DNA of 64,000 bases from the NCBI GenBank assembly GCA_945859605.1, contig OX243820.1, forward strand, positions 22,982,450 through 23,046,449, written 5' to 3'. Below, piece after piece: positions 48,244 through 59,400 of this stretch. The DNA is from Lumbricus rubellus. Lineage: Eukaryota > Annelida > Clitellata > Crassiclitellata > Lumbricidae. Both the position numbers and the translations under genes were made by a program. The notes beneath the pieces are model-generated. The model saw only the letters and a list, made by a program, of their open reading frames with translations. It had not been told where the DNA came from and made no database searches. Each line of letters begins with the position of its first letter. Positions within the stretch are counted from its first letter, which is position 1.

Positions 48244-49982
48244 ATGGAGAAGAGGCAATTCAAAATGTTCACAAGCTGTCTGCTGTTTACTGCAAGCCTT
48301 GTACTGCTAGAAATACAGCTTTCGCACAGGTAAGTTCATGGGTATTGTATGCATTATCATAATTAAATGCTAGAATAATTACATATTCAACTTCTAAGCT
48401 ATTTAACAGTTAACAGCGAAATAAGAAGCTAAAATGATGAGCTAGTTTAATGTCCAGATTTAGTAATGTTTGCTAAGTTGATAGTGTGCTTGTTTTGTGA
48501 TTCAGTGAACCCTGACATGCATAAAGATATTTTTACTAGTCAGCTTGGAAGTAAATGTCATGTCAGGTCCTGCCATTCACTGCATTGGCCCAGTATTCTT
48601 GAATAATTCTAGAACTTCCAAGTTTCAACCCCATTTAACATAGGTTTTGGCATTTGTTCTTTTGTCATGTCAAGAGTCAATATTTATATGGAAGTAAAGA
48701 CTTTGTAGTCATCATGTCTCACAAAGAAATATTCGAAACTTGCTTGCCTTAAAGCCTTTGTCTCATCATAGAGACAGAGCCAATTATAATTACAACGTCA
48801 CAAGCTTGAAGATCTAATTAAAACAGTTTACATTTCTTTTTAGTCAAGAAACTAACTAATACTTCACAACATTCAGATTACTCTCAACCAGTTTATACAC
48901 GGCTTTTCAAAAACTTGTGAAATATCTGACATATTCCCAACACATATCTTCCAAGAACCTTTTACAAGAACACAACACTTCTTGCTTTAGAATGTTCTGC
49001 CAGTTATCCAAGGACTCTCAACTTAACAATAAGATTCACAGATGTTACAAAAGGAGTGCTTTCAACAGGATGTTGTAGCAGGTTCGGGATAGATATCGGA
49101 ATAAGGACGTTCAATATGGAATTGAAAGGTTATTAATTACAAACACAATACAAACTGCAAAACATTGTAATGAGCCTTTGGATGGCTAAACTTAGGGGTT
49201 GTTCATTAGCAGCATCCATCCTTAGGGTGGACGAAAGAGATACTCAAAGAATGTGGATGTCAGCAATGTAATTAACACCTTACATGTGTACATGGTAGAA
49301 GTTTCAGCATATGTTGGCCATTCACTGACTGATGAATAATTTCTACAATATTATACATGCTTGAGAACAATTTTATGGTAGTGTCTCAACATATTATGTT
49401 GAGACACTAGCAAAAAATTGTTCTCAAGCATGTATAATATTGTAGAAATACGGGCAACCTGGAATTATTGATCAAATTGCAGTCATTTTAAAGAAACCGA
49501 ATCTTCCAAAAGCCAAAGCCAGTTTAGTTTAACAGCAGGTAACAGTAGTTCAAAAACCATTTCCTGTATAACACAAAAGTAAGGTACTCAAGTGATGCCC
49601 TCTACAACTGTACCAACCTTCAAATGTGTTTCCTGGAAAGATTTTTGAGGAGATGCCAGGCATCATAATAGATAATCACTGTCACAATGACTTAAAACGC
49701 TAAACTATTACTAGTCACCACATAAAGTACCTAATGGTCTGTACCAATGTATGTTCTGACTTTTGCAGCTGTTCGGTGGAACCTTGTTCCCCAGCAGAGA
49801 CACACAGATCTAAAGTGGCTACAGCAGTCGGCAGTGCACTGCTTGGTGCAACAGGATTAGATGCTGACGATGTACAAGACCGTGTGAAAACTTTTGAAGA
49901 GGAGAAACGTCAATCAGATGAAAATGTCAACCGCCGTCTCGTCTGGATGATGGCCCACCTACGGAAACCAAATTCCCGCTAA
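48244..49982 (+). CDS. Small secreted protein, possible peptide precursor; family not recognised
   Basis: Two exons, 48244-48329 and 49769-49982. The donor gtaagt and the acceptor ttttgcag join phase 2 to phase 1 and give 99 residues. Residues 1-29 look like a signal peptide (basic start MEKRQFK, hydrophobic SCLLFTASLVLL). The mature part begins near a cysteine pair (C30, C35), followed by a helical Ala/Leu-rich stretch. The charged C-terminal half has dibasic sites KR (75-76) and RR (84-85), which would release an N-terminal-Gln peptide of seven residues and LVWMMAHLRKPNSR. No amidation glycine precedes a dibasic site. A neuropeptide or hormone precursor is one reading; a small secreted or organelle protein is equally possible. 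Exon 2 is the better-supported part; exon 1 could be replaced by another first exon. Confidence 0.55.
49339..49449. repeat. Near-perfect 110-bp palindrome in an intron
   Basis: Two 53-bp arms (tttctacaatattatacatg...agtgtctcaacat and its complement) differ at two positions and are separated by three bases near 49394. It lies in the single intron of the small secreted-protein gene. No target duplication is seen. Confidence 0.92.
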
Positions 49983-50115
49983 TAGAATGATATGCAGCCA
50001 ATTGGATTCCTGGAATCGCGTACTGCTGGCCATCAGTATTCTTTGATCAGTATAATTTATTGTGATTGCAGTCACAACATTGAAAATTACCACATTTTGA
50101 AATTCATTTTTTATG

Positions 50116-50121
50116 ATTAAA
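50116..50121 (+). promoter_or_regulatory. Candidate polyadenylation signal (ATTAAA)
   Basis: A common variant hexamer 134 bp after the stop of the small secreted-protein gene. Confidence 0.3.
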
Positions 50122-50949
50122 CTGCCAGCATGAAGAGCATTTGTTTATAATGCCTACGAAGACACTGAAACATGTTTAAATTTATATGTACTGTTCTTAC
50201 CAATTTAAAATAGAAATTTTCCTGATATCTTGATTAAGTAAAAAGTTTGACTGCACTTAAGCACATATTATATATTCACTTTGAAAATGTATTAAACAAA
50301 AACTATGACAATATAATTTTATGCGCACATGATACATTTCAGTGTCTTAGTTTAAACTCTTATTTCCAATAGCACAAATTCACATCGAAGAACGTTTTGT
50401 TCATTTCTGGAAAAATTTATATCGTGCCCTTTCTAGACAATAACACTAAGTTTTAGAATTCTTATGATACACCACCCTGAATTTATAAACTATATCATAC
50501 AATGTTGTACTCAGAGCTTTAATTTTTAAGGCATCAATTAATTTCTAACAGCAATATTGTTTTGGGGTCGCTGGATAATTATGTAATGCCGAAAATGACC
50601 GTTTTTGATCACCCACCCTGTAACACTTCAAAATGTTTTTATCAACAGCAACTTTACGTATTTATGGTTAAGAAAATCATTAATTTTTAGATGTACTATG
50701 TAAACGCACGTATAATTCATATTTTACAGGAAACTTAGATACGGAAGAACTACACTAGAGAACTTCACTTTTTTCATATTAAGACATTGTTGGCTTTGAG
50801 ACAGCCAGCCATGTACTGCAAAGATACACTTGGACATAATTACCATTTTAAAAATGAGAGTGCACTAAAGCGATGCAGAACGAATGGAGCTTGTCATAAA
50901 GAATGTTTATAGTAGCTGAGTGCAATATAGCCAAGAAGATTGTACATGA

Positions 50950-51010
50950 AAGTCTAATCTAATCTAATCTAGTGACTTCTATAGCACCCACCATCATTAC
51001 AATGCATAAT
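50950..51010 (-). repeat. (TCTAA)n tail of a retroposon fragment
   Basis: Five ATCTA-type units followed by tgacttctatagcaccca, resembling the tail and end of the LINE family read on the minus strand. Confidence 0.4.
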
Positions 51011-51176
51011 GCACCAATCAATTGTAAGTTATGAATTGTAGTCAGAGTCATCATATCCTTAGACAAAACAAGTCAAAATCCAACAGTAAAAGAAACCAGA
51101 ATTCAAACTATGCACAGCAGGGTTGTTGAAACAGAGGAGTTTAAATTTTAAAGCTAAGTTATGATGACATCAGAGA

Positions 51177-51236
51177 ACTGTAATTGAACCCACAGTATGG
51201 TCTTGAGATCCAAAACCTCAGACAAACCACTGAAAC
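51177..51236. repeat. 60-bp perfect inverted copy of 52335-52394
   Basis: Begins actgtaattgaacccacagt and ends gacaaaccactgaaac; every base is the complement of the other copy 1.1 kb away. Confidence 0.95.
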
Positions 51237-51387
51237 TGCAATACCAACACACCCAATTTTGGGTATTTGTTGATCAGGCGCAATATTTGCTGGATTATGG
51301 AAGATATGAAAGGAATATTTTTCAAACTGTAAGACAGATTTTAAACTAAGTTCTTTGCTCAATGAGCAGCCAGTGTTATGAGTGACT

Positions 51388-51600
51388 TCAGTGATGCTTA
51401 GGTCTTTTTTTTACTATGTCTCTTGTCATAGAATTTGGAACCATTTGAAGTTTGCGAAAATCCGTTTTAGAGACACCATTGAGAAGTGAGTTGCAATATT
51501 CCAGATGGCAAGAAATCACAGCAGTTGCAACTAAGGTGGAGGCATGTAAGATTTGACTCATGTAAGATTTGACTCTAAGAATATCCAAAATGTGAGATCA
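51388..51600 (-). repeat. LINE reverse transcriptase fragment
   Basis: The minus frame reads VISCHLEYCNSLLNGVSKTD then FRKLQMVPNSMTRDI, matching the L.YCNSLL.GL...L..LQ..QN...R.I block of L2/CR1 reverse transcriptases. It is a different, more diverged copy than the one at 51.8 kb. Confidence 0.75.
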
Positions 51601-51824
51601 AACAGAGTAAAGGGACCTACCACAGAACTCTGAGCAACACCACATATATAATAATAATACTATTTACATAGCTCTCGAGCACAGTCAAAGACAAAGAAAA
51701 GAGTGCCGTACACAAGTTAAAATATAACTACTTAACATATATGTGCACATTGCACAGGTATATATATTACGACTCTAGCCAGAGTTCTGAACCCTCTGGA
51801 GCTTCTACGGTAAAAATACCAGTA

Positions 51825-52440
51825 TTTATTTATTTACTGAGAATTTGATATAGCGCTCCTTCAAGGTTACTACTCAGGAGCGCTCCCAGTCCAACCCCGG
51901 TCGAATAAGACAGTCTTGAGAAGAGAAAGAAATGAAGTAGAAGTAGAAAGGCTAATAGGTATTTGACGAAGGATAACAGGTAGCTCATTCCAGGTCGCAG
52001 GGCCAGCCACGGAGAAAGCACGGCGCTGCCTGATTGCAGTCCGTGAGCGTGGAACAATAAGTTCCACTTGTGCAGCTGAGCGGAGAGAGCAGCGGCGTTG
52101 AACAAGCGTGGTCGAGCAACAGAGCTCCTGCAAGTATAAAGGAGCCAAACCCTCAAAGCAGCGCCGGACCAAGACGAAAATTCTGTATGTAATGCGCTGT
52201 GGGTAAGGGAGCCAGTGGAGTACATCCCTCATGTATTCGGAGACTCGGCCAAACTTGGGAATGCGGCCTATGAGACGGGCAGCAGTGCGCAAGACCCTAT
52301 TTAGGGGCCCCACCCGACAGGCTGGAAGTCCAACGTTTCAGTGGTTTGTCTGAGGTTTTGGATCTCAAGACCATACTGTGGGTTCAATTACAGTAAGAAG
52401 CGAGTTACAGTAATCCAAGCAACCATTGCATTTACTACAG
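51825..52440 (-). mobile_element. L2/CR1-like LINE, 5'-truncated, best copy in window
   Basis: Minus strand, 5' to 3': LDYCNSLL, a 60-bp insert, VGLPA, then an open frame from 52313 to 51870 with NRVLRTAARLIGRIPK, RDVLHWLPYPQRITYRIFVL, RCFEGLAPLYLQELC, RAFSVAGPATWNELP and LKTVLFDRGWTGSAPE, stop. The 3' end gagcgctcctgagtag...ggagcgctatatcaaat and an (AAAT)n tail follow. These blocks are the thumb/C-terminal part of non-LTR ORF2 proteins. Near-intact coding suggests recent activity of the family; this copy lacks the endonuclease and most of the RT. Confidence 0.9.
52335..52394. repeat. 60-bp insert in LINE, inverted copy of 51177-51236
   Basis: Starts gtttcagtggtttgtctgag. It interrupts the LINE between codons for LDYCNSLL and GLPA, so it was added after the LINE inserted or during its insertion. 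Confidence 0.93.
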
Positions 52441-53423
52441 ACATCATAGCAGACATAGGTATATGACACCTGATTCTATGCAAATTGTCAATATGCATGT
52501 ACAGTTGTACACTGTACAGCAATTTACAACTCCATTAACATAGCAGGTAAAGGATGTACTGAACTCAAAAACAACACACCAGGTTTCAAACAAAATCAGC
52601 CAATCATATATATGTATATATACAGCAGGTATCAGTAGTTTCATATATTATGCTATGAATGTATATAACATATAATATATGTCATATATAATAATGTTAT
52701 TGAAGCTGTCAGCCATTAGGACCGTCAAAAGTTTAGTCAACGAAACCTGGGTGCCCAAGCCGAAACTGAATGGGTACCCTCGAACGTGTCATTGGGTAAA
52801 TAAAACAGTCCGTAATTTGCACCGACTCACGAGACTAATTAGATTTCATAACATATGTGCGACACTGATTCATGACCAGTGCCGGATACCTAGCCTGGGA
52901 AAGGTTTCAAAGTTATGGCAGCCCCCTACACCCCCCATGCACAGGTCGGGTCTGAAGCGTGTTGGTATGAAATCAAAAGGGATTGCTTTGTAGCTGAAGC
53001 ATTAGAACCCAGATAGAAGTTGACAGCCCCATTAGATATAGTTCCAAACAATAATTTCTGCCTATAGTGTACTTATTATAGTTGAGTTGGCTATTGAGTG
53101 CAAGTGAAGAAGAAATCTCAAATCACCGAAATAAAGTTAACATGACATTAATCTGATCAATACAAATGTTACCAAGTTTCACACAACAATGAAAGCATTT
53201 GTCTCATCTACTCAGAATGTCATAGTAACGTTGACTGGATGATCACATTTCTAGTCAAATAATCCCAACAAGAACAACAAAGCAACCGCAGATGCTCAGA
53301 GAAGTCAACTTATTGGACCAACGGAGATTTTGACAATGAAATAAGTCTTTGGCATGTCATAAGCAATCAGTTCAAAAGTCCTGTAATTTTAGTCCGCCAT
53401 CATTGAACACCTTCGCCTCTTCT

Positions 53424-56400
53424 TCAGTAGTACGGTCTTCGTGGATTGTTCTAAAATAAAAACACAGACAAAAAAGATTACTAATCCTATTCAATAAATA
53501 AATAATTCTGTAAACTGGGTATATTTAAAAATTCCAAGCTGTTGATAGCATCAGATGATAGCAAAAATGCTGACAAGATTTACTAATTGTTATAAATTAT
53601 GTGAGCACACGTGAAAGACAGTATCCTTCAATGTTTTCAATGGTTGGAGGAAAACGAGTTAAAATTAACTCTTTTAATGATAGAATGCAATAACTTGTAA
53701 ACAGAGAGTTCATCGTTCTTTCTTAAAGTCTAAATATTTTAAATAAAGCAACTAGCAGAATTTTAAAACTACAGCCAATAATGACAGCTTGGAAGAAAAA
53801 GATAACATGAACAAGGCTGATTTCAGAGCCATACAATAAATTAGGTAAACTGTCTGCTTTTGTTATGCGATATTAGACCTTCGGGTATATATTTGTGGGG
53901 TGCGGTGGCATAGTGGGTATGCCCGTTGCCTTGCAGTCGAATGGTTGCAGGTTCAAATCCACCTCAAGTCGCCATATAGGGACCTTGGCCAAGTCCTACA
54001 CTCACAATTGCTCAGCACTTCGGCATGAAACTCTGATGCAGTGTCTGTGCTGCAGCCAGGAGCATCTCTGAGTAGTGAGCTTGAAATGGCGCTATAGCAA
54101 GTACACATACAAACAAAGAAACATATATGAGAAGCACTTTCTTACCAGAGGATTGGGTCTGAAGCGATATGCCAACATCATACGTTTTCTGTATGCATCA
54201 AATTCATCGTCGTCTTTGCTCAGGTCGGCAGGTCGCTCCACACCAAATCCGCCTCCATCAAGAGCTTGCAGGCCTCTGAAAAGCAGACCAGTCCACAGTC
54301 AATTGCACGATACTCTAAAGTAATAATGTGAACACGTCAAGTCATAAAAGAACTGTTCTCACTTATGTTTTCACAGGTTTTTGCTAAACAATCGTTCTTA
54401 CTGGCACACTGTGGCACACTCAGACTTTAGTCCTGAATGCACAGATGTAAGGTCCACATATTTAGTACACCAGTAACGGACAACTAACTTATCCATATTT
54501 CCAAAAAAGTTCAAGACAGAATTTTCAGCCACAGATAAAAAAAACCGGTGATCTTGCTTAACAGTAACACATTAGAGTCATTAGATGGAAAAAAGTAGCA
54601 ATGTCTATTGAAAAGCATAATACAAAACACATTCATTAACCCCTTTACCGTGTAATAAAATTTTTAATTTTTTACACACCCGTGTAATTATTTTTAGGTA
54701 TTCTTCTAAATAATGGATGTGATAAATGGACAACCATGCAGGGGTATATGTGCAAATTAGTAATCCAGAAGCATTTGTTTGCTCTAAAAACATAAATGTC
54801 AGCTATAATATTTAGTAGGCCTATGAGAAATAGGCGCTGATGAATTTATGTAGCGCCACTTTAGTATGCCTTTATTCGCTTTATTCGGTTATATTCCAAA
54901 GTGTGGTTTCGGGTTGAGAGCAGGATCACAATCTCTATAGCAGGGTCTTCTTTGCTTTCCGATTTGCATTCCCTCTTCCCACAAGACTTAGTGTGAACAG
55001 CAGACTGCAATGTCTATAGCAGGGGTTTTCAAACTGTGGTCCGCGGACCCCTGGGGGTCCGCGGCTTGTTGCCAAGGGGTCCGCAAAGCAGGTCCAGAAA
55101 AACAGCAAAAAATTGTACATTTGGAATGTTTTAATTATCATCTAAAATTATATTTAAAAAAATAACTGAGCTATAAAACAACTGAGCTATCTAAAGGTTA
55201 TTACTTACTGATATATAGGCCTAGTAACAAGCTGTTTTTGCTCATTAAACGAATATATAATTATACATAACATTAGTTCATTCTGGTGCTATTTTAGTGC
55301 ACGTTAGTGTAATTGTGACGTAGGCCTACCAACAGAGACGCCATTGCTGCTAGACGGAATTGCTGCTATATTAAAAATAATAATATTAATATTTTCAACG
55401 TTCTTCGTAACCATGAATAAATTTCAAAAGAGAAAAACTGATCAGAAATCAGAAGATTTTGACGACAAAGACAAATGTGAGAAAAGAAAAAAATTCCGCA
55501 AGTAGGCCTATGACCCACACTTTCCAGAGTAGGCCTATATTTCATTTTGGTTTTATTGCAGACGGGACAAATTATGATTAACCTCTTTGCGTTATGTCAT
55601 GAGTGTGCAAAATCAGGATTCAGTGAAACCCGTGAAATTAAAGCGCCATTTAAGGAAAATGCATGCAAATTGCAGATGTTGCCAAAGGAACATCTCGAGC
55701 GACAAAAGGGGCTGTAGGCCTAGGCTACTTAGAGATAAATGGTAAAATAACAGCAGGGCCGGATTAAGAAATGTTGGGCCCTGTTCGGGAAAACCATACC
55801 ATTTCATCCGCCCAAAAAGTGGATGACCTTTTTTTAGTCGTCTGGCGAAATTTTCGGGAAAATAGTCGTTTGGTCGAAATTTGCACAAAATTTTTTTTCA
55901 CACATTTGTGGGGGCCCCCTAAAGTGTGGGGGGGCCCCTGTTCTGCCGAACATGTTGAACATGCCTTAATCCGGCCCTGAATAACAACTTTCGCCATGTG
56001 CAATAAATGAGAAAGCTCTACGTGAATCGTATTTGTAGCATTGCGAATAGCACGAACGAGAAAGCCTCACACAATTGCGATTGGCCAAATTTATTGCATA
56101 GGCCCATAGGGGTCCGCCACCTAACCACGACATGCTACGGGGGTCCCCAGCTTAAAAAAGTTTGAAAACCTCTGGTCTATAGTAGTTCTTGCCCTCATTT
56201 CCAGAATGGAACTGTGGGAAATATCTTCCAATTGGTGGCAGTGGAATTTCTGCATTTATGTGTAAATTATTTCTGTATTTTTGTATATATGTATTTCTAC
56301 CGCTATTTATGTCTTTTTTTGTATTTGTGTATTTTATACTACTATATTTAGGCATATTCACTGGATCCGTCATGTCATGAAATAATTTTATAAATGATAG

Positions 56401-59400
56401 GCCTAAGCGCTGACGCGTCCGATTTTTCAGCTTTTGACCCAAGTATGCGGCGAATTATGGTCGCACGGGACGGATTTCTAGCTATCATTACTTTCGTCAA
56501 TAAGCTTACTGGAACTAGAACTAAATTTACTATCATTATCAATGTCTAAATCGGACAAAATATCATTACTTTCAAGCAATAAACGTTGTAGTTCTTCCCT
56601 AGACAAACCACGCTCGCAACCCAAAATGCGCATGACCATCCATTTTCTAGCGAAATATGTTTATATTTTCTTGTTTTCCGCCCAGCAAATGACGTCATTT
56701 ATTATATGGAAAGCCGTTAGTACAATCGTGAAACATAATTATATTCACCCATGCCATTTGGGTGAGTTTATTCGTGATACACGGCCGGCGAATAGGCGCA
56801 TACCACGTGGACGAGTTAACTCGGGGATCACGCTGCACAATAGTTAACGTTGGACGAGTTAACTCGGGGATCACGGTAAAGGGGTTAAATTTCAAAATCC
56901 TGGTTCTATTCTAGGCATGAAAACACACCAACCGAAGAATAACACCACAACTCTCAGAGAACTTTGTTAAATATCTCATTCTAATTAAATAATTTAATAT
57001 AATTAGGCATTACAAATACCCTTTCACCCATTCGATACCTATGATGCCGGATATATCCGGCGGAGGAAATAAATCGTATTCCCTATGACGCCGGATATAT
57101 CCGGCGGTTTTGCGCTGTCTGTATAATAACCTCGGTATACGGAATTTTTTACTTCCAGTAGCGAAATGGTTAAAGAGGTTCTCAGAATCAGAATATATGT
57201 GTTATCACTTAATCACGTGCCATATTCAAAAACACTGTTAATAAAGCGTCAATAAGTAAATCCAGAAAGTGTGCTTGTCTTAATGCTTAGTTATATAATG
57301 AACACATCTAGAAAAAATGACAAAAGGTGCTCATAAAACAGATTCAAATTGAGAAAATAAACGAGCCATCAGGATGTTAACATACTTGTTGACTGGATTC
57401 TTGATACCCTGTCCTTCTGATCCAAGACCCTCGCCCTCCTTCCAACCCATCTTCTGCAGCATTTGGAATCCAACATTTTCACATGTCAGCTTGAACTGTT
57501 TGTAGTCTGACAAGTCAGGTTCACGACCATCTTTCAAAGCCTACAGCAACCAAAAGCAACAGGATGCTAAAACCATCCCAGTACACAATAAAAGCAGTGC
57601 AACAAAAATACACTGTGTCCGCGATAAAGTGATACCCAAAATAAAGTGTCATAACTCGGTCAAAACTTGTAGGATTTGTCTGAAATTTTACACACAACAA
57701 CGGTGGCCATATATACACGAGATCCCAAAGCCGATTTGAAATATTCGTGAGTTTGCCAAATTTATGAGCGTTTGAGATAGAGCACCGACAAATGCAACTT
57801 TCCAACATGCAAACGTTAAAGTAGAACCCTAAACTTTGTAAAATATCTTGGTTAATTTCCGTATTATATGTACCAAATTTGGAGCACATGATCTGCCGTC
57901 TTTTCCATCCATACCCTGCAAATTTTATTACATGTTATTGAACGGTTACGAAGATATACCCTTTTGAAATTGGGTGGTTCAGAAACCAAATTACCAAACA
58001 GTAAAACGCATAGCATAACGTAATTTTTCTGGTTAGCGCAGTGGATATATAGGCTGTTTAAAAGCGACATTTGCGGAAACAGACACACTACGAGACCTTT
58101 TTTACGTAACAGTAGCCTAGCTGGTTGTAAAAAATGTCCTCTGCGCTGAAAACCATTTTTTTTATAATACTGCAATTAACCAAGATATTTCACAAAGTTT
58201 AGGGTTCTACTTTAACGTTTGCATGTTGGAAAGTTGCATTTGTCGGTGCTCTATCTCAAACGCTCATAAATTTGGCAAACTCACGAATATTTCAAATCGG
58301 CTTTAGGATCTCGTGTATATATGGCCACCGTTGTTGTGTGTAAAATTTCAGACAAATCCTACAAGTTTTGACCGAGTTATGGCACTTTATTTTGGGTATC
58401 ACTTTATCGCGGACACAGTGTAGTTCATTTAGTATTGCACATATTTTTCCAGCACTAAGCATATCAAGGGCAAGCAAGCCTGAGCTGTGTGTATAAGAAA
58501 TAATTATCATCATCAATATCCTTAGGCTCAATGCCCGTAGGAGTCCGATGCCACTCTCTGTCTGAGTCTGTCTCGTGCCATGTTGCCCAGCTTCAACCGG
58601 TCCGGTCAGCAGGTCTGCTCCATACCATTAACATCTTGGAGCATCTAGACCACCTTGTCTGATTGAAGAGAATCGTGAAAAAGAGGCACGAAGGACAACG
58701 TGGGTCAATGCCCGTTGTGTCCCACGCTCTCTCCCCCGACCCTCTCCATCAGTCTGTCTTGACCGACCTGTGCATGACTACTTCACATCATGACACCTTG
58801 AAGCATCTGGGTAGCTATGTCACTTGTGTCGTGGTTTTGGCGGATTACAATCGTCTTGGTTTTTCACTGCCAGCGTATCGCCACGCATCTGGCAAACCTT
58901 CCTCATTTTGTCCGGGCTTAGGACCGGCACATAGACGTTGTTGGTTCCCTGTGGCAGAGGATGGATGCAGTTTAACGTCGTGCCCAGGACCAATATAAGA
59001 AATAATACTGTTAGTTAATTCAATCTCAACACTTCAAGAAAACTTCAGCTGACTGTCATGTTTTGTACAACTGCTCATACATCAAATAACAAAGAAATTG
59101 ATACAATACTAATAATAAGATGAACGAAGAACTTTTAAGACAAAGACAAAAATTTCTGTCAACTCTCGTATTCTCAATGACCTAACTCAATTTTCTTCAT
59201 CTACTGCTAGTTATAAATATTCAGCTAATTTCTGGTATTGTGCATCTATTAATTTACATTTTAATTAGCAAGATATTACATCATGCATGCGTAAGTATAT
59301 TACAAGAGTCAACATACTAGATTCATGCATTTCCATTCTGTTGAACTCCTTTGTCCTTTAAATTTGAAAAAGTCACCTGCAACCTCTGTTGGTAAAAGTA

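Larger units (their letters stand above)
54636..56888 (-). mobile_element. piggyBac remnant with TTAA duplication, host of nested elements
   Basis: TTAA on both sides (54636-54639, 56885-56888) and inverted termini cccctttaccgtg and cacggtaaagggg are diagnostic of piggyBac. The body is 54640-56884. On the minus strand from about 56634 a 54-codon frame opens [20 protein letters not shown] and continues acidic and Ser-rich ([13 protein letters not shown]), as piggyBac transposase N termini usually do, then stops. The catalytic domain is absent. A hAT element occupies 55020-56174. Near the right end, ggacgagttaactcggggat is present twice. Confidence 0.87.

Noticed and set aside
51870..52313. 147-codon open frame as a host gene
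   Set aside because: It carries non-LTR ORF2 C-terminal blocks and ends in the repeated LINE 3' module and tail.
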